DNA of 64,000 nt from Curtobacterium sp. GC_Cur_3 (GTDB taxonomy: Bacteria > Actinomycetota > Actinomycetes > Actinomycetales > Microbacteriaceae). The first letter of the stretch is position 1. Each line of letters begins with the position of its first letter. The DNA is taken from NCBI RefSeq assembly GCF_026544205.1, contig NZ_JALNUI010000024.1:1-64000 (forward strand), written 5' to 3'. Both the position numbers and the translations under genes were made by a program. Under the pieces are notes generated by a model. The model was not told the DNA's origin. It worked only from the letters and a program-made list of their open reading frames with translations, and made no database searches. Below, one piece after another: positions 18,416 to 25,782 of this stretch.

Positions 18416-19684
18416 ATGACCGACGTGATCGCGGAGCAGCGGACCAACTGGGCCGGCAACGTCACCTACCGGGCGTCGGCGCTGCTGCGTCCGACCTCGG
18501 TGGGTGAGGTTCAGGACCTCGTCACGTCGACCCCGCGGCTGACGGCGCTCGGCTCGACGCACTCGTTCAACGAGGTCGCCGACACCGACGCCGTCCAGCT
18601 GACGCTGACGGAGATGCCGCCGTCGCTGGAGATCGACACGGCGCGTCAGACGGTGCGGGTCGCCGCCGGCATGACGCACGCGCAGGTCGCCGCCGGCCTG
18701 GAGGCTCGTGGCTGGGCACTCGGGAACCTCGCGTCCCTGCCGCACATCTCCACGGCCGGGGCCGTCGCGACCGGCACGCACGGCTCCGGTGTGCGGAACC
18801 CGTCGCTGGCGCAGGCGGTGGTCGGGCTGGACGTGGTGCGTGCGTCGGGTGAGCTCGAGCACGTGTCGGCTTCGTCCGGGGCCGGGTCCCTTGATGCCCA
18901 TCGTGTGGCGCTCGGGGCGCTCGGCGTCGTCACGGCGCTGGAGCTCGCGATCGAGCCGACGTTCGAGGTCGCCACGACCGTGCACCTCGACCTGCCGTGG
19001 GACGCGGTCGAGGAGCACTTCGACGCGGTGATGGCGGACGCCTACTCGGTGTCGATGTTCACGGCGTTCGACGACCGTGGCGCACGTCAGGTCTGGACGA
19101 AGCACCGCGTGGACGAGCCTGCCCCGGTCTTCGACCTCGTCGAACTCGGCGCCCGCCGCGCCACCGAGGCCGTGCACCCGGGCGAGAACGACGCCGCCAG
19201 CGTCACGGAACAGGGCGGCGTCCCCGGTCCCTGGTCCGAGCGCCTGCCGCACTTCCGCTCGACCTTCTCGCCGTCCACCGGCGCGGAGATCCAGGCCGAG
19301 TACCTCATCCCCGCGGCGTTCGCGGTCCCGGCGCTCCGGGCACTGCGTCCGCTCGCCGACCTGTTCGCCCCGCTGCTCATCGCCGCCGAGGTCCGGACCG
19401 TCGCGGCCGACACCGCCTGGCTCGCGCCCTCGACCGGTCGGCAGTCGGTCGGGCTGCACTTCACCTTCCGTCGGGACGCATCGGCCGTGGCAGCGGCGGT
19501 GCTCCGGATCGAGGAGGTGCTCGCACCGTTCGACCCGCGGCCGCACTGGGGGAAGGTCTCCGCGGCGTCGCCCGCCCGGCTGCACGAGGCCTACCCGCAG
19601 TTGGCGGCGTTCGCGGAGCTGGCCCGGTCGCTCGACCCGGAGGGTCGTTTCCGGAACGGGTTCCTCGAGCGCACCCTGGGCTGA
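18416..19684 (+). CDS. Alditol oxidase (FAD-dependent)
   Basis: 422 residues. NWAGNVTYRASALLRP at the start, GSTHSFNEVADTD (H49, the position of the histidine that carries covalent FAD in Streptomyces AldO), NLASLPHISTAGAVATGTHGSG, and the C-terminal PHWGKV...LDPEGRFRNGFLE match AldO/xylitol oxidase along the whole length. These enzymes oxidise the terminal hydroxyl of xylitol, sorbitol or related polyols and produce hydrogen peroxide. Its place behind araBDA suggests arabinitol or xylitol as substrate (inference). ATG start 11 bp after araA. Confidence 0.9.
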   Translation: MTDVIAEQRTNWAGNVTYRASALLRPTSVGEVQDLVTSTPRLTALGSTHSFNEVADTDAVQLTLTEMPPSLEIDTARQTVRVAAGMTHAQVAAGLEARGWALGNLASLPHISTAGAVATGTHGSGVRNPSLAQAVVGLDVVRASGELEHVSASSGAGSLDAHRVALGALGVVTALELAIEPTFEVATTVHLDLPWDAVEEHFDAVMADAYSVSMFTAFDDRGARQVWTKHRVDEPAPVFDLVELGARRATEAVHPGENDAASVTEQGGVPGPWSERLPHFRSTFSPSTGAEIQAEYLIPAAFAVPALRALRPLADLFAPLLIAAEVRTVAADTAWLAPSTGRQSVGLHFTFRRDASAVAAAVLRIEEVLAPFDPRPHWGKVSAASPARLHEAYPQLAAFAELARSLDPEGRFRNGFLERTLG

Positions 19685-19727
19685 CGAGGAGTGCTCCGCG
19701 CCGCTGGCTGCGGCGCGGAGCACCCGG

Positions 19728-19841
19728 TCACTGACCTCTGCGGTACAGGTCGTGCAGGAAGCGGGCGAGGGTCACGAGCAAGCTCGCGATCCCCAACCAC
19801 GGGACCTGACGCCTGGGCCGGCGCTCGTCGTCGTGTGACAT
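19728..19841 (-). CDS. Small 37-residue protein with one hydrophobic helix
   Basis: Starts MSHDDERRPRRQVPWLGIAS and continues into a hydrophobic stretch LLVTLARFLHDLYRRGQ. A perfect AGGAGG Shine-Dalgarno lies six bases before the ATG, the best ribosome site in this part of the window, so translation is likely. It is convergent with the alditol oxidase gene. A basic N-terminus plus a short amphipathic or membrane helix suggests a small membrane-associated protein; the function is unknown. Confidence 0.68.
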   Translation of the reverse strand: MSHDDERRPRRQVPWLGIASLLVTLARFLHDLYRRGQ

Positions 19842-19893
19842 CGAGGACCTCCTGGTGTCGTCGCCGGTGGACACGAGGAGCAGTCGGCCAGGG

Positions 19894-19921
19894 GTGTGGA
19901 GCCGAGCGGGCTCGGCTACAC
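19894..19921. other. Hairpin GTGT..AGCCGAG / CTCGGCTACAC
   Basis: Eleven paired bases with a two-base bulge and a short loop, 53 bp upstream of the small-protein start on the minus strand and 274 bp upstream of the 20195 gene on the plus strand. It could belong to either leader. Confidence 0.5.
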
Positions 19922-19985
19922 TTCTACCCGAGCGGTGACTCGGGGAAGCGTCTTTTCCCCTGGCTTTCCACTCGGAGAGCGAACC

Positions 19986-20019
19986 GAAGCCCGGAACTGT
20001 TGTCGCAGTTCCGGGCTTC
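19986..20019. terminator. 14-bp perfect hairpin in intergenic region
   Basis: GAAGCCCGGAACTG and its exact complement flank TTGTCG. No T-tract follows. It could terminate a short plus-strand transcript starting after 19842 or be part of a leader RNA. Confidence 0.6.
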
Positions 20020-20194
20020 ACTCGTTCGCCCTGGGGCAGCGGTCCGGCGATCGCACGGCCCCGCCCACAAGCCTACCGATACTGGAGTATCAGCAGTGTG
20101 CGGGCCTCCTCTCTCAGGGGATCGGGATGGGTTCTGCGGGCGCTGCACTGCTTCGATGCTGAGCGTTCACATGTGAGGACGCAAAGGTCGGTTC

Positions 20195-21094
20195 ATGGCG
20201 AACCTCTCTCGGATCATCGGCATGGCCTCGAAGGTCATCGACAAGCAACTGCAGCAGCGTGGGCAGGGGGAGCGCTCCGGCGGGCAGCTGCCAGGCGAGC
20301 AGCAGTCCGGCGGCACGGACTGGCGCAGCGTCGTGCGGAGCGCAGCGGACAAGCTCACTGGGGACGACCGCGGCGGCCAGCAGCGCCCGCCGCAGCTGCA
20401 CGGCCAGCAGCAGCAGTACGGCCAGCCGCCCCAGCAGTACGGGCGGCCGCGCAGCACCGGCCCTGCTGATCACGACAAGGTCGCCCTCGCGAAGTACGAC
20501 TACCTCCTGCGCACCTCGTCGCCGGAGCAGCTCGAACAGGTCCACCACGACGCCTTTGCTCGACTCACCCCCGAGCCGCGTCAGCAGGTCCTGCAGCGCA
20601 TGAACGCCGAGCTGCCGCCGCACGAGCGCGTCGAGGACGACTCGGCAGGCCCGATGGCTCGCGCGATGACGCGCGGCGAGGTCGGGCGCCCCGGACTCAT
20701 CCGCCGGGTCCTCGGCGGCGGGAACGGCACCGGCACGGGCAACCGCGGTCGCATGGGAACGATGGCCGGTGGCGCAGCGGTCGGCGCCGGGGCGATGGCG
20801 CTCGGCGGGATCGCCGTCGCGGTCGCTGGCGGAGCGGTCGTCAGCGCCGCTGCTGCGCCGGTCCTCGCGGGGGCCGCCGACCTGGGCGTGGACTTCGAGG
20901 GCATCGCGTCGGGCATCGGGGACCTCGGGCTCGCTGACCTCGGCGGTGGCGTCGAGGGCTTCGCGGCCGAGGGGGAGCAGCTCCTCGGCGGTGTGGGTGA
21001 GCACGTGTCCGGGTTCGGCGAACAGGCGTCCGGACTCGGCGAACAGGCGTCGAACCTGGGCAGCGACTTCCTCGGCGGGCTCTTCGACCGCTGA
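20195..21094 (+). CDS. Hypothetical protein, Gln-rich linker and glycine-zipper-like segment
   Basis: 299 residues. Order: a helical N-terminus (MANLSRIIGMASKVIDKQL), a Gln/Gly/Pro linker (about 22-90), a conserved block ADHDKVALAKYDYLLRTSSPEQ followed by AFARLTPEPRQQVLQRMNAELPPHE, a Gly/Ala-rich hydrophobic stretch (about 187-225) that could be a glycine-zipper membrane segment, and a C-terminus of short repeats (GEHVSGFGEQASGLGEQASN). The block resembles a widespread actinobacterial family that, as I recall, databases sometimes call cation-transporting ATPase, although no ATPase motif is present. Function unknown. AAAGG lies a few bases before the ATG. Confidence 0.82.
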   Translation: MANLSRIIGMASKVIDKQLQQRGQGERSGGQLPGEQQSGGTDWRSVVRSAADKLTGDDRGGQQRPPQLHGQQQQYGQPPQQYGRPRSTGPADHDKVALAKYDYLLRTSSPEQLEQVHHDAFARLTPEPRQQVLQRMNAELPPHERVEDDSAGPMARAMTRGEVGRPGLIRRVLGGGNGTGTGNRGRMGTMAGGAAVGAGAMALGGIAVAVAGGAVVSAAAAPVLAGAADLGVDFEGIASGIGDLGLADLGGGVEGFAAEGEQLLGGVGEHVSGFGEQASGLGEQASNLGSDFLGGLFDR

Positions 21095-21122
21095 CCTGCG
21101 CCGGTGCGCAGCGCACCACAGG

Positions 21123-21162
21123 ACGGACACGGCACCGTGCATCTGCACGGTGCCGTGTCCGT
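21123..21162. terminator. Perfect 18-bp hairpin terminator
   Basis: ACGGACACGGCACCGTGC and its exact complement flank the loop ATCT, 29 bp after the stop of the 20195 gene. GC-rich, without a T-tract; position fits a terminator. Confidence 0.75.
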
Positions 21163-21186
21163 TCTGCAGTGTGGCAGCGGGATCGA

Positions 21187-21240
21187 TCAGACGGCGATGC
21201 GGCCGCCGTCGACGGGCAGGACGGCGCCGTGCACGCGGAC
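21187..21240 (-). pseudogene. C-terminal remnant of a short-chain dehydrogenase
   Basis: On the minus strand the last codons before a TGA read VHGAVLPVDGGRIAV, the classic SDR C-terminal end (VTGAVLPVDGG). Upstream in the same frame the sequence (RSRSVR and beyond) no longer resembles an SDR, and no Rossmann motif or Tyr-Lys pair is found nearby. This looks like the surviving tail of a deleted gene. A chance match is possible because only about 15 residues remain. Confidence 0.55.
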
Positions 21241-21395
21241 GGATCGAGAACGACCGGTCCACCCCGCGCCGCGGAATGTTGCGTCGTGCGTCACCGGCTG
21301 TCTCCGTGCGCATGGGGGCGGTGCCAGGATGGACGCCGCCCGGCCTGGATCGGCCGTGAGCCCCACAGCACCGACCTCTCGAGGAGCACCACGTC

Positions 21396-23063
21396 ATGAG
21401 ACGCTCGAACCGACTGACCATCACCGCGGCCGTCGCCGCAGCCGCAGCCCTGGTCCTCACCGGCTGCTCGGGCGGCGGCGCGTCGGACGACGCGTCCTCG
21501 GGCACGAGCAAGGGCGGGACGTTGAACATCCTGACCACGGCGACGGCGGTGCACCTCGACCCGGCGACGAGCCAGAACCTCAACATCACGACGCTCGGCC
21601 TGGTGCTCCGTCGCCTGACAGCGTGGGACGTGCAGCCGGGGAAGACCGCGAAGGTGGTCCCGGACCTGGCGACGAACACCGGCGACTCGAGCGACGGCGG
21701 CAAGACCTGGACCTACCACCTCAAGAACGGGCTGAAGTTCCAGGACGGCTCGACCATCACCACGAAGGACATCAAGTGGGGCATCGAGCGCTCGTTCGCG
21801 CCGACCCTCCCCGGTGGTCTGAGCTACCACAAGTCGCTGCTGGTCGGAGGCGACACGTACCGGGGTCCGTTCGACGGCAAGACGCTCGACAGCATCGAGA
21901 CGCCGGACGACTCCACCATCGTCTTCAAGCTCACCGCGGCCTACGGCGACTGGCCGTGGATCGTCTCGATGCCGGCGTTCGCCCCCGTCCCCGACGGGGA
22001 CGGCACGGACACCGGGGCGTACGACGCCAAGCCGGTCGCGAGTGGTCCGTACGAGGTGCAGGCCAACCAGCAGGGGTCGCAGATCACCCTGGTCCGGAAC
22101 AAGCAGTGGAGCGCCAAGACCGACTCGGTCCGCACCGCCGGCCCGTCGAAGGTCGTGTTCAAGGAGTCGCAGGACCCCTCGACGGTCACGCAGACGCTCA
22201 TCGCCGACAACGGCGACGCGAAGAACTCGTTCGGTGCCACGTTCCTGGGTGCGGCCGAGCTGAACCAGGTGCGCGCCAACCCGTCCGCGCAGGACCGGCT
22301 CGCGACGTCGAAGGCCGGTCCGCTCCAGTACCTGGCGATCAACACGCAGCGTGGCGCCCTCAAGGACCTCCAGGTGCGCAAGGCCCTGCAGTACGCGGTC
22401 GACCGCAAGTCCTACCGGATCGCCTCGGGAGGAGCCCTCGCCGGCAGCTACGCCTCGACGCTGATCACGCCGGGCATCGCCGGCCGGAAGAGCTACGACC
22501 TGTACAAGCCGGGTGCGAGTGGTGACGTGGCGAAGGCGAAGCAGCTGCTCGAGAAGGCCGGCGCGACCGACCTCAAGCTGACGCTCGCGACGCAGAACGA
22601 CCCCGCGAACCTCTCCGAGGCCCAGGCGCTGCAGGCCGGGCTCAAGCGAGCGGGCATCGCCGTCACCCTCAAGCCGCTCGACATCGACTCGTTCTACACG
22701 GCGACGACGGACGGCACCGACTTCGATCTGGCGCTGTTCAGCTGGCAGCCGGACTTCCCGAGCGCGAACGCCAACATCCAGCCGCTCTTCGCGTCGTCGG
22801 AGATCGGTGGTGGCCGCTACAACGTCTCGAAGTACAGCAACCCGGAGGTCGACGCGCTCATCGCCAAGGCGACCAGCACGATCGACCAGCAGGACGCACG
22901 GAAGCTCTGGGCCGAGGCCGACCGGAAGATCATGGCCGACGCGCCCGTCGTCCCGCTGACCTACGCCAAGCAGTCGTTCCTGGCCGGGTCGAACGTGCAG
23001 GACTTCCGCGTCGCGGACTTCCCCGCGTACCCGAACTACCTCAAGGTCTCGCTCGCCCAGTGA
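21396..23063 (+). CDS. Peptide-type ABC transporter substrate-binding lipoprotein
   Basis: 555 residues. Lipoprotein signal MRRSNRLTITAAVAAAAALVLTGCSGG (lipobox LTGC, Cys about 24), then an SBP_bac_5 fold: GGTLNILTTATAVHLDPATSQ, the TWTYHLKNGLKFQDGSTITTKDIKWGIERSF motif and the C-terminal RKLWAEADRKIMADAPVVPLTY. It binds oligopeptides or another small ligand outside the membrane for the permeases encoded downstream; the ligand cannot be told from sequence. First gene of a five-domain importer operon; its TGA overlaps the GTG of the ATPase gene. Confidence 0.92.
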   Translation: MRRSNRLTITAAVAAAAALVLTGCSGGGASDDASSGTSKGGTLNILTTATAVHLDPATSQNLNITTLGLVLRRLTAWDVQPGKTAKVVPDLATNTGDSSDGGKTWTYHLKNGLKFQDGSTITTKDIKWGIERSFAPTLPGGLSYHKSLLVGGDTYRGPFDGKTLDSIETPDDSTIVFKLTAAYGDWPWIVSMPAFAPVPDGDGTDTGAYDAKPVASGPYEVQANQQGSQITLVRNKQWSAKTDSVRTAGPSKVVFKESQDPSTVTQTLIADNGDAKNSFGATFLGAAELNQVRANPSAQDRLATSKAGPLQYLAINTQRGALKDLQVRKALQYAVDRKSYRIASGGALAGSYASTLITPGIAGRKSYDLYKPGASGDVAKAKQLLEKAGATDLKLTLATQNDPANLSEAQALQAGLKRAGIAVTLKPLDIDSFYTATTDGTDFDLALFSWQPDFPSANANIQPLFASSEIGGGRYNVSKYSNPEVDALIAKATSTIDQQDARKLWAEADRKIMADAPVVPLTYAKQSFLAGSNVQDFRVADFPAYPNYLKVSLAQ

Positions 23064-24850
23064 GCGACCCCATCCTGCAGGTCGAGGGGCTCCGCGTCGC
23101 GTTCGGCGACGCGGAGCCCGTCGTGCGTGACGTCTCCTTCGCGCTGACGCCCGGCCGCGTGCTCGCCCTGGTCGGGGAGTCCGGCTCGGGGAAGTCCGTC
23201 AGCGCGATGAGCGTGCTCGGGCTCCTGCCGCCCCAGGCCCGGGTCTCCGGCAGCGCCCGGTTCCGCGGCGAAGAGCTCGTCGGTGCGTCCGTGGAGTCCC
23301 TGCGCGCGGTTCGCGGTGCGGGCATCGGCGTGGTCTTCCAGGAGCCGATGAACTCGTTCACACCGGTGCTCTCGATCGGCACGCAGATCGCCGAGGCGGT
23401 CCGCGCGCACCCGAGCGGCCTCGACCGAGCCGGGGTGTCCGCCCGCATCGACGAGCTGCTGCGCTCCGCCGGCCTCGACGACCCGGCACGCATCCGACGG
23501 GCGTACCCGCACGAGCTCTCCGGCGGGCAGCTGCAGCGCGCGATGATCGCGATGGCGCTCGCCGGAGACCCCGTCGCGCTCATCGCGGACGAACCGACGA
23601 CGGCCCTCGACGTCACCGTCCAGGCGGGCATCCTCGACCTGCTGCGGCACCTCTGCCACGAGCGCGACCTCGCGGTCCTGCTCATCACGCACGACATGGG
23701 CGTGGTCGCGGACGTCGCCGACGAGGTCCTCGTCATGCGCCGCGGCGAGCCCGTCGAACACGGCGCGGTCGCCGACCTGTTCGCGGCCCCGCAGGCCGCC
23801 TACACCCGAGCTCTGCTCGCCGCCGTCCCCGCCCTGGAGGCTCGGCCCGCGTCCGCCCCGCCCGTCCAACCCGCCACGGGCCCGGCCGAGTCTCGCCCCA
23901 CCGGACAGGATGCGGCGCACGACGCCCGCGATCTGTCCGCCGGGCCGAGTCTCGGCGACGGTGGGCGCGGGGCCGTGGCCGGGGTGGCGCGTCCTGCGGA
24001 CGCGAGCCGCGAGGCGGAAGCGGGCCGAGCCTCCCGGCCGGTGGTGGCGCGACTGCGCGACGTGAGCGTGCGGTACGACCGGCGCGGCGCGCCGACCGTC
24101 TCGGGCATCGACCTGGAGCTGCTGGCCAGGGAGACGCTCGGGCTCGTGGGGGAGTCGGGGTCCGGCAAGTCGACGGTGGGGCGCGCGCTCGCGGGCCTCG
24201 TGCCGGTCGTGGCCGGCAGCGTCGAGGTGGACGGCAGCGACCTCCGGACGGCGCGCGGACGACGGCTGCGCGAGGTCCGCAGCCGCGTCGGCATCGTGTT
24301 CCAGGACCCGGCGTCGTCACTGAACCCGCGACAGACCATCGGCTGGAGCATCGCCGAACCGCTGCTGGTGCACGGCTCCACGCCCGCCGAGCGGAGCAGC
24401 CGCGTGCGCGACCTGCTCGAGGCCGTGCAGCTCGACCCGACCTGGGCGGAGCGGTTCCCGCACGAGCTGTCCGGCGGGCAGCGGCAGCGTGTGGCGGTCG
24501 CTCGGGCCCTCGCGCTGCGGCCGGCGCTGGTGGTCGCCGACGAACCGACCTCGGCGCTCGACGTGACGGTCCAGGCGGCCGTGCTCGACCTGCTGTCCGC
24601 GCTGCAGGACGACTTCGGGTTCGGGATGCTGCTCATCAGCCACGACCTCGCGGTGGTGCGCCAGCTCGCGGACGAGGTCGTCGTGCTCCACGACGGCCGC
24701 GTCGTCGAACGTGGCCGCACCGAGACCGTGCTCGACGACCCGCAGGAGGACTACACGCGCATGCTGCTCGCCGCCGCCCCCGTGGCCGACCCGGCACGCC
24801 AGGCTGCCCGCCGTGCCGCGTGGCGCCGACTCGTGGAGGTGGGACCGTGA
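23060..24850 (+). CDS. Fused dipeptide-type ABC ATPase (DppD-DppF)
   Basis: 596 residues carrying two complete ABC domains. Domain 1 (about 1-255): Walker A GESGSGKS, signature LSGGQLQRA, Walker B LIADEPTTALD. Domain 2 (about 327-590): GESGSGKSTVG, LSGGQRQRVAVARAL, VVADEPTSALD. Each has the C-terminal oligopeptide-transporter extension. The linker (about 256-326) is Pro/Ala/Gly-rich, and its DNA contains a 68-bp palindrome of family D (23887-23954, residues 276-299). GTGA overlap with the binding-protein gene fixes the start, and another GTGA joins the permease gene. Confidence 0.92.
   Translation: MSDPILQVEGLRVAFGDAEPVVRDVSFALTPGRVLALVGESGSGKSVSAMSVLGLLPPQARVSGSARFRGEELVGASVESLRAVRGAGIGVVFQEPMNSFTPVLSIGTQIAEAVRAHPSGLDRAGVSARIDELLRSAGLDDPARIRRAYPHELSGGQLQRAMIAMALAGDPVALIADEPTTALDVTVQAGILDLLRHLCHERDLAVLLITHDMGVVADVADEVLVMRRGEPVEHGAVADLFAAPQAAYTRALLAAVPALEARPASAPPVQPATGPAESRPTGQDAAHDARDLSAGPSLGDGGRGAVAGVARPADASREAEAGRASRPVVARLRDVSVRYDRRGAPTVSGIDLELLARETLGLVGESGSGKSTVGRALAGLVPVVAGSVEVDGSDLRTARGRRLREVRSRVGIVFQDPASSLNPRQTIGWSIAEPLLVHGSTPAERSSRVRDLLEAVQLDPTWAERFPHELSGGQRQRVAVARALALRPALVVADEPTSALDVTVQAAVLDLLSALQDDFGFGMLLISHDLAVVRQLADEVVVLHDGRVVERGRTETVLDDPQEDYTRMLLAAAPVADPARQAARRAAWRRLVEVGP
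23887..23954. repeat. 68-bp palindromic element (family D) inside the ABC ATPase gene
   Basis: Left arm 23887-23908 and right arm 23933-23954 pair at 18 of 22 positions. The right arm CTGTCCGCCGGGCCGAGTCTCG matches 21 of 22 bases of the intergenic element at 5319-5340, and the total length is the same (68 bp). It encodes part of the flexible linker between the two ATPase domains, where an insertion would be tolerated. Confidence 0.75.
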
Positions 24851-25782
24851 CCGCGAACGTCGTCGAGCGGCCCGTCGCCGCCTCCGGCCGGTCGACCGGG
24901 TTCCGCGCGGTCGTCCGACGTGTCCGGCAGGACCGCTGGGCCGTCACGAGCGCGGTCGTCATCGCGGTCTTCCTGCTCGTCGCCGTGCTCGCTCCCGTGA
25001 TCGCCGGCCTCAGCGGACAGGACCCGTACAGCTACCACATCGGGGCGCTCAACTCCTTCGGGGCACCGCGCGGCGCCCTCGGCGGGGTCAGCGGCACGCA
25101 CTGGTTCGGCGTCGAACCGCTGACCGGACGCGACCTGTTCGCGATCGTCACGTACGGCGCGCGGACCTCGCTCGGCATCGGCCTGGCGGCGACCGCGATG
25201 TCGATCGTCATCGGCGTGCTCGTGGGCGTCACGACCGGGTTCTTCGGCGGCTGGTACGACCGGGTGCTGAGCCGGGTCGTCGACGTGATGTTCGGGTTCC
25301 CGTCGCTCGTGTTCATGATCGCGCTCACCGCCATCGTGCCGACGTCGTTCCCGAAGCCGCTGCTCGTCGTGCTCGTCATCGGGTTCTTCGGGTGGCCGGC
25401 CGTCGCGCGGGTCATCCGCGGGCAGACGCTGTCGCTGCGGTCGCGGAACTACGTCGTCGCCTCGACCGCGCTCGGCGCCGGGCGGTGGCACGTCATCCGG
25501 ACGCAGCTGTTGCCGAACCTCGCCGCGACCATCACCGTCTACGCGACGATCTCGATCCCGTCGATGATCGGTGCCGAGGCCGCGCTGTCGTTCCTCGCCG
25601 TGGGCGTCACCCCGCCGACGCCGTCGTGGGGTCGCAGCATCGGCGACGCGATCGGCTGGGTGCAGACCGACCCGATGTACCTGCTGTTCCCCGGCATCGC
25701 CCTGTTCCTCGTGACCCTGGCGTTCAACGTGCTCGGCGACGCCCTGCGCGACGCCCTCGACCCGCGCGGAGGCACCCGGTGA
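24847..25782 (+). CDS. Dipeptide-type ABC permease (DppC-like)
   Basis: 311 residues, about six helices. The N-terminal helix (TSAVVIAVFLLVAVLAPVIAGL) and the motif THWFGVEPLTGRDLFAIVTYGARTSL are typical of DppC/OppC, as is the EAA loop YVVASTALGAGRWHVIRTQLLPN. The large exported loop GQDPYSYHIGALNSFGAPRG is longer than usual. Partner of the DppB-like permease downstream. GTG start inside the ATPase stop (GTGA); GTGA overlap also with the next gene. Confidence 0.92.
   Translation: MTANVVERPVAASGRSTGFRAVVRRVRQDRWAVTSAVVIAVFLLVAVLAPVIAGLSGQDPYSYHIGALNSFGAPRGALGGVSGTHWFGVEPLTGRDLFAIVTYGARTSLGIGLAATAMSIVIGVLVGVTTGFFGGWYDRVLSRVVDVMFGFPSLVFMIALTAIVPTSFPKPLLVVLVIGFFGWPAVARVIRGQTLSLRSRNYVVASTALGAGRWHVIRTQLLPNLAATITVYATISIPSMIGAEAALSFLAVGVTPPTPSWGRSIGDAIGWVQTDPMYLLFPGIALFLVTLAFNVLGDALRDALDPRGGTR

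Larger units (their letters stand above)
19842..20194. other. 353-bp structured intergenic region
   Basis: No convincing gene. It holds two stable hairpins (19894-19921 and 19986-20019) and a less GC-rich stretch around 19960-20100. The end (about 20090-20194) should contain the promoter and leader of the 20195 gene. The density of structure makes a small RNA or leader RNA possible, but I recognise no known family. Confidence 0.6.
21095..21395. other. 301-bp intergenic region with hairpin and SDR remnant
   Basis: Contains an 18-bp hairpin directly behind the 20195 gene, a short reading frame remnant of an SDR C-terminus on the minus strand, and the leader of the peptide-binding protein gene with GAGGAG ten bases before its ATG. 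No complete gene is supported. Confidence 0.7.

Noticed and set aside
19842-20194. SRP RNA or tmRNA gene
   Set aside because: The conserved SRP tetraloop helix (GGAAGCA...AGCAG) and the tmRNA alanine acceptor end are both absent.
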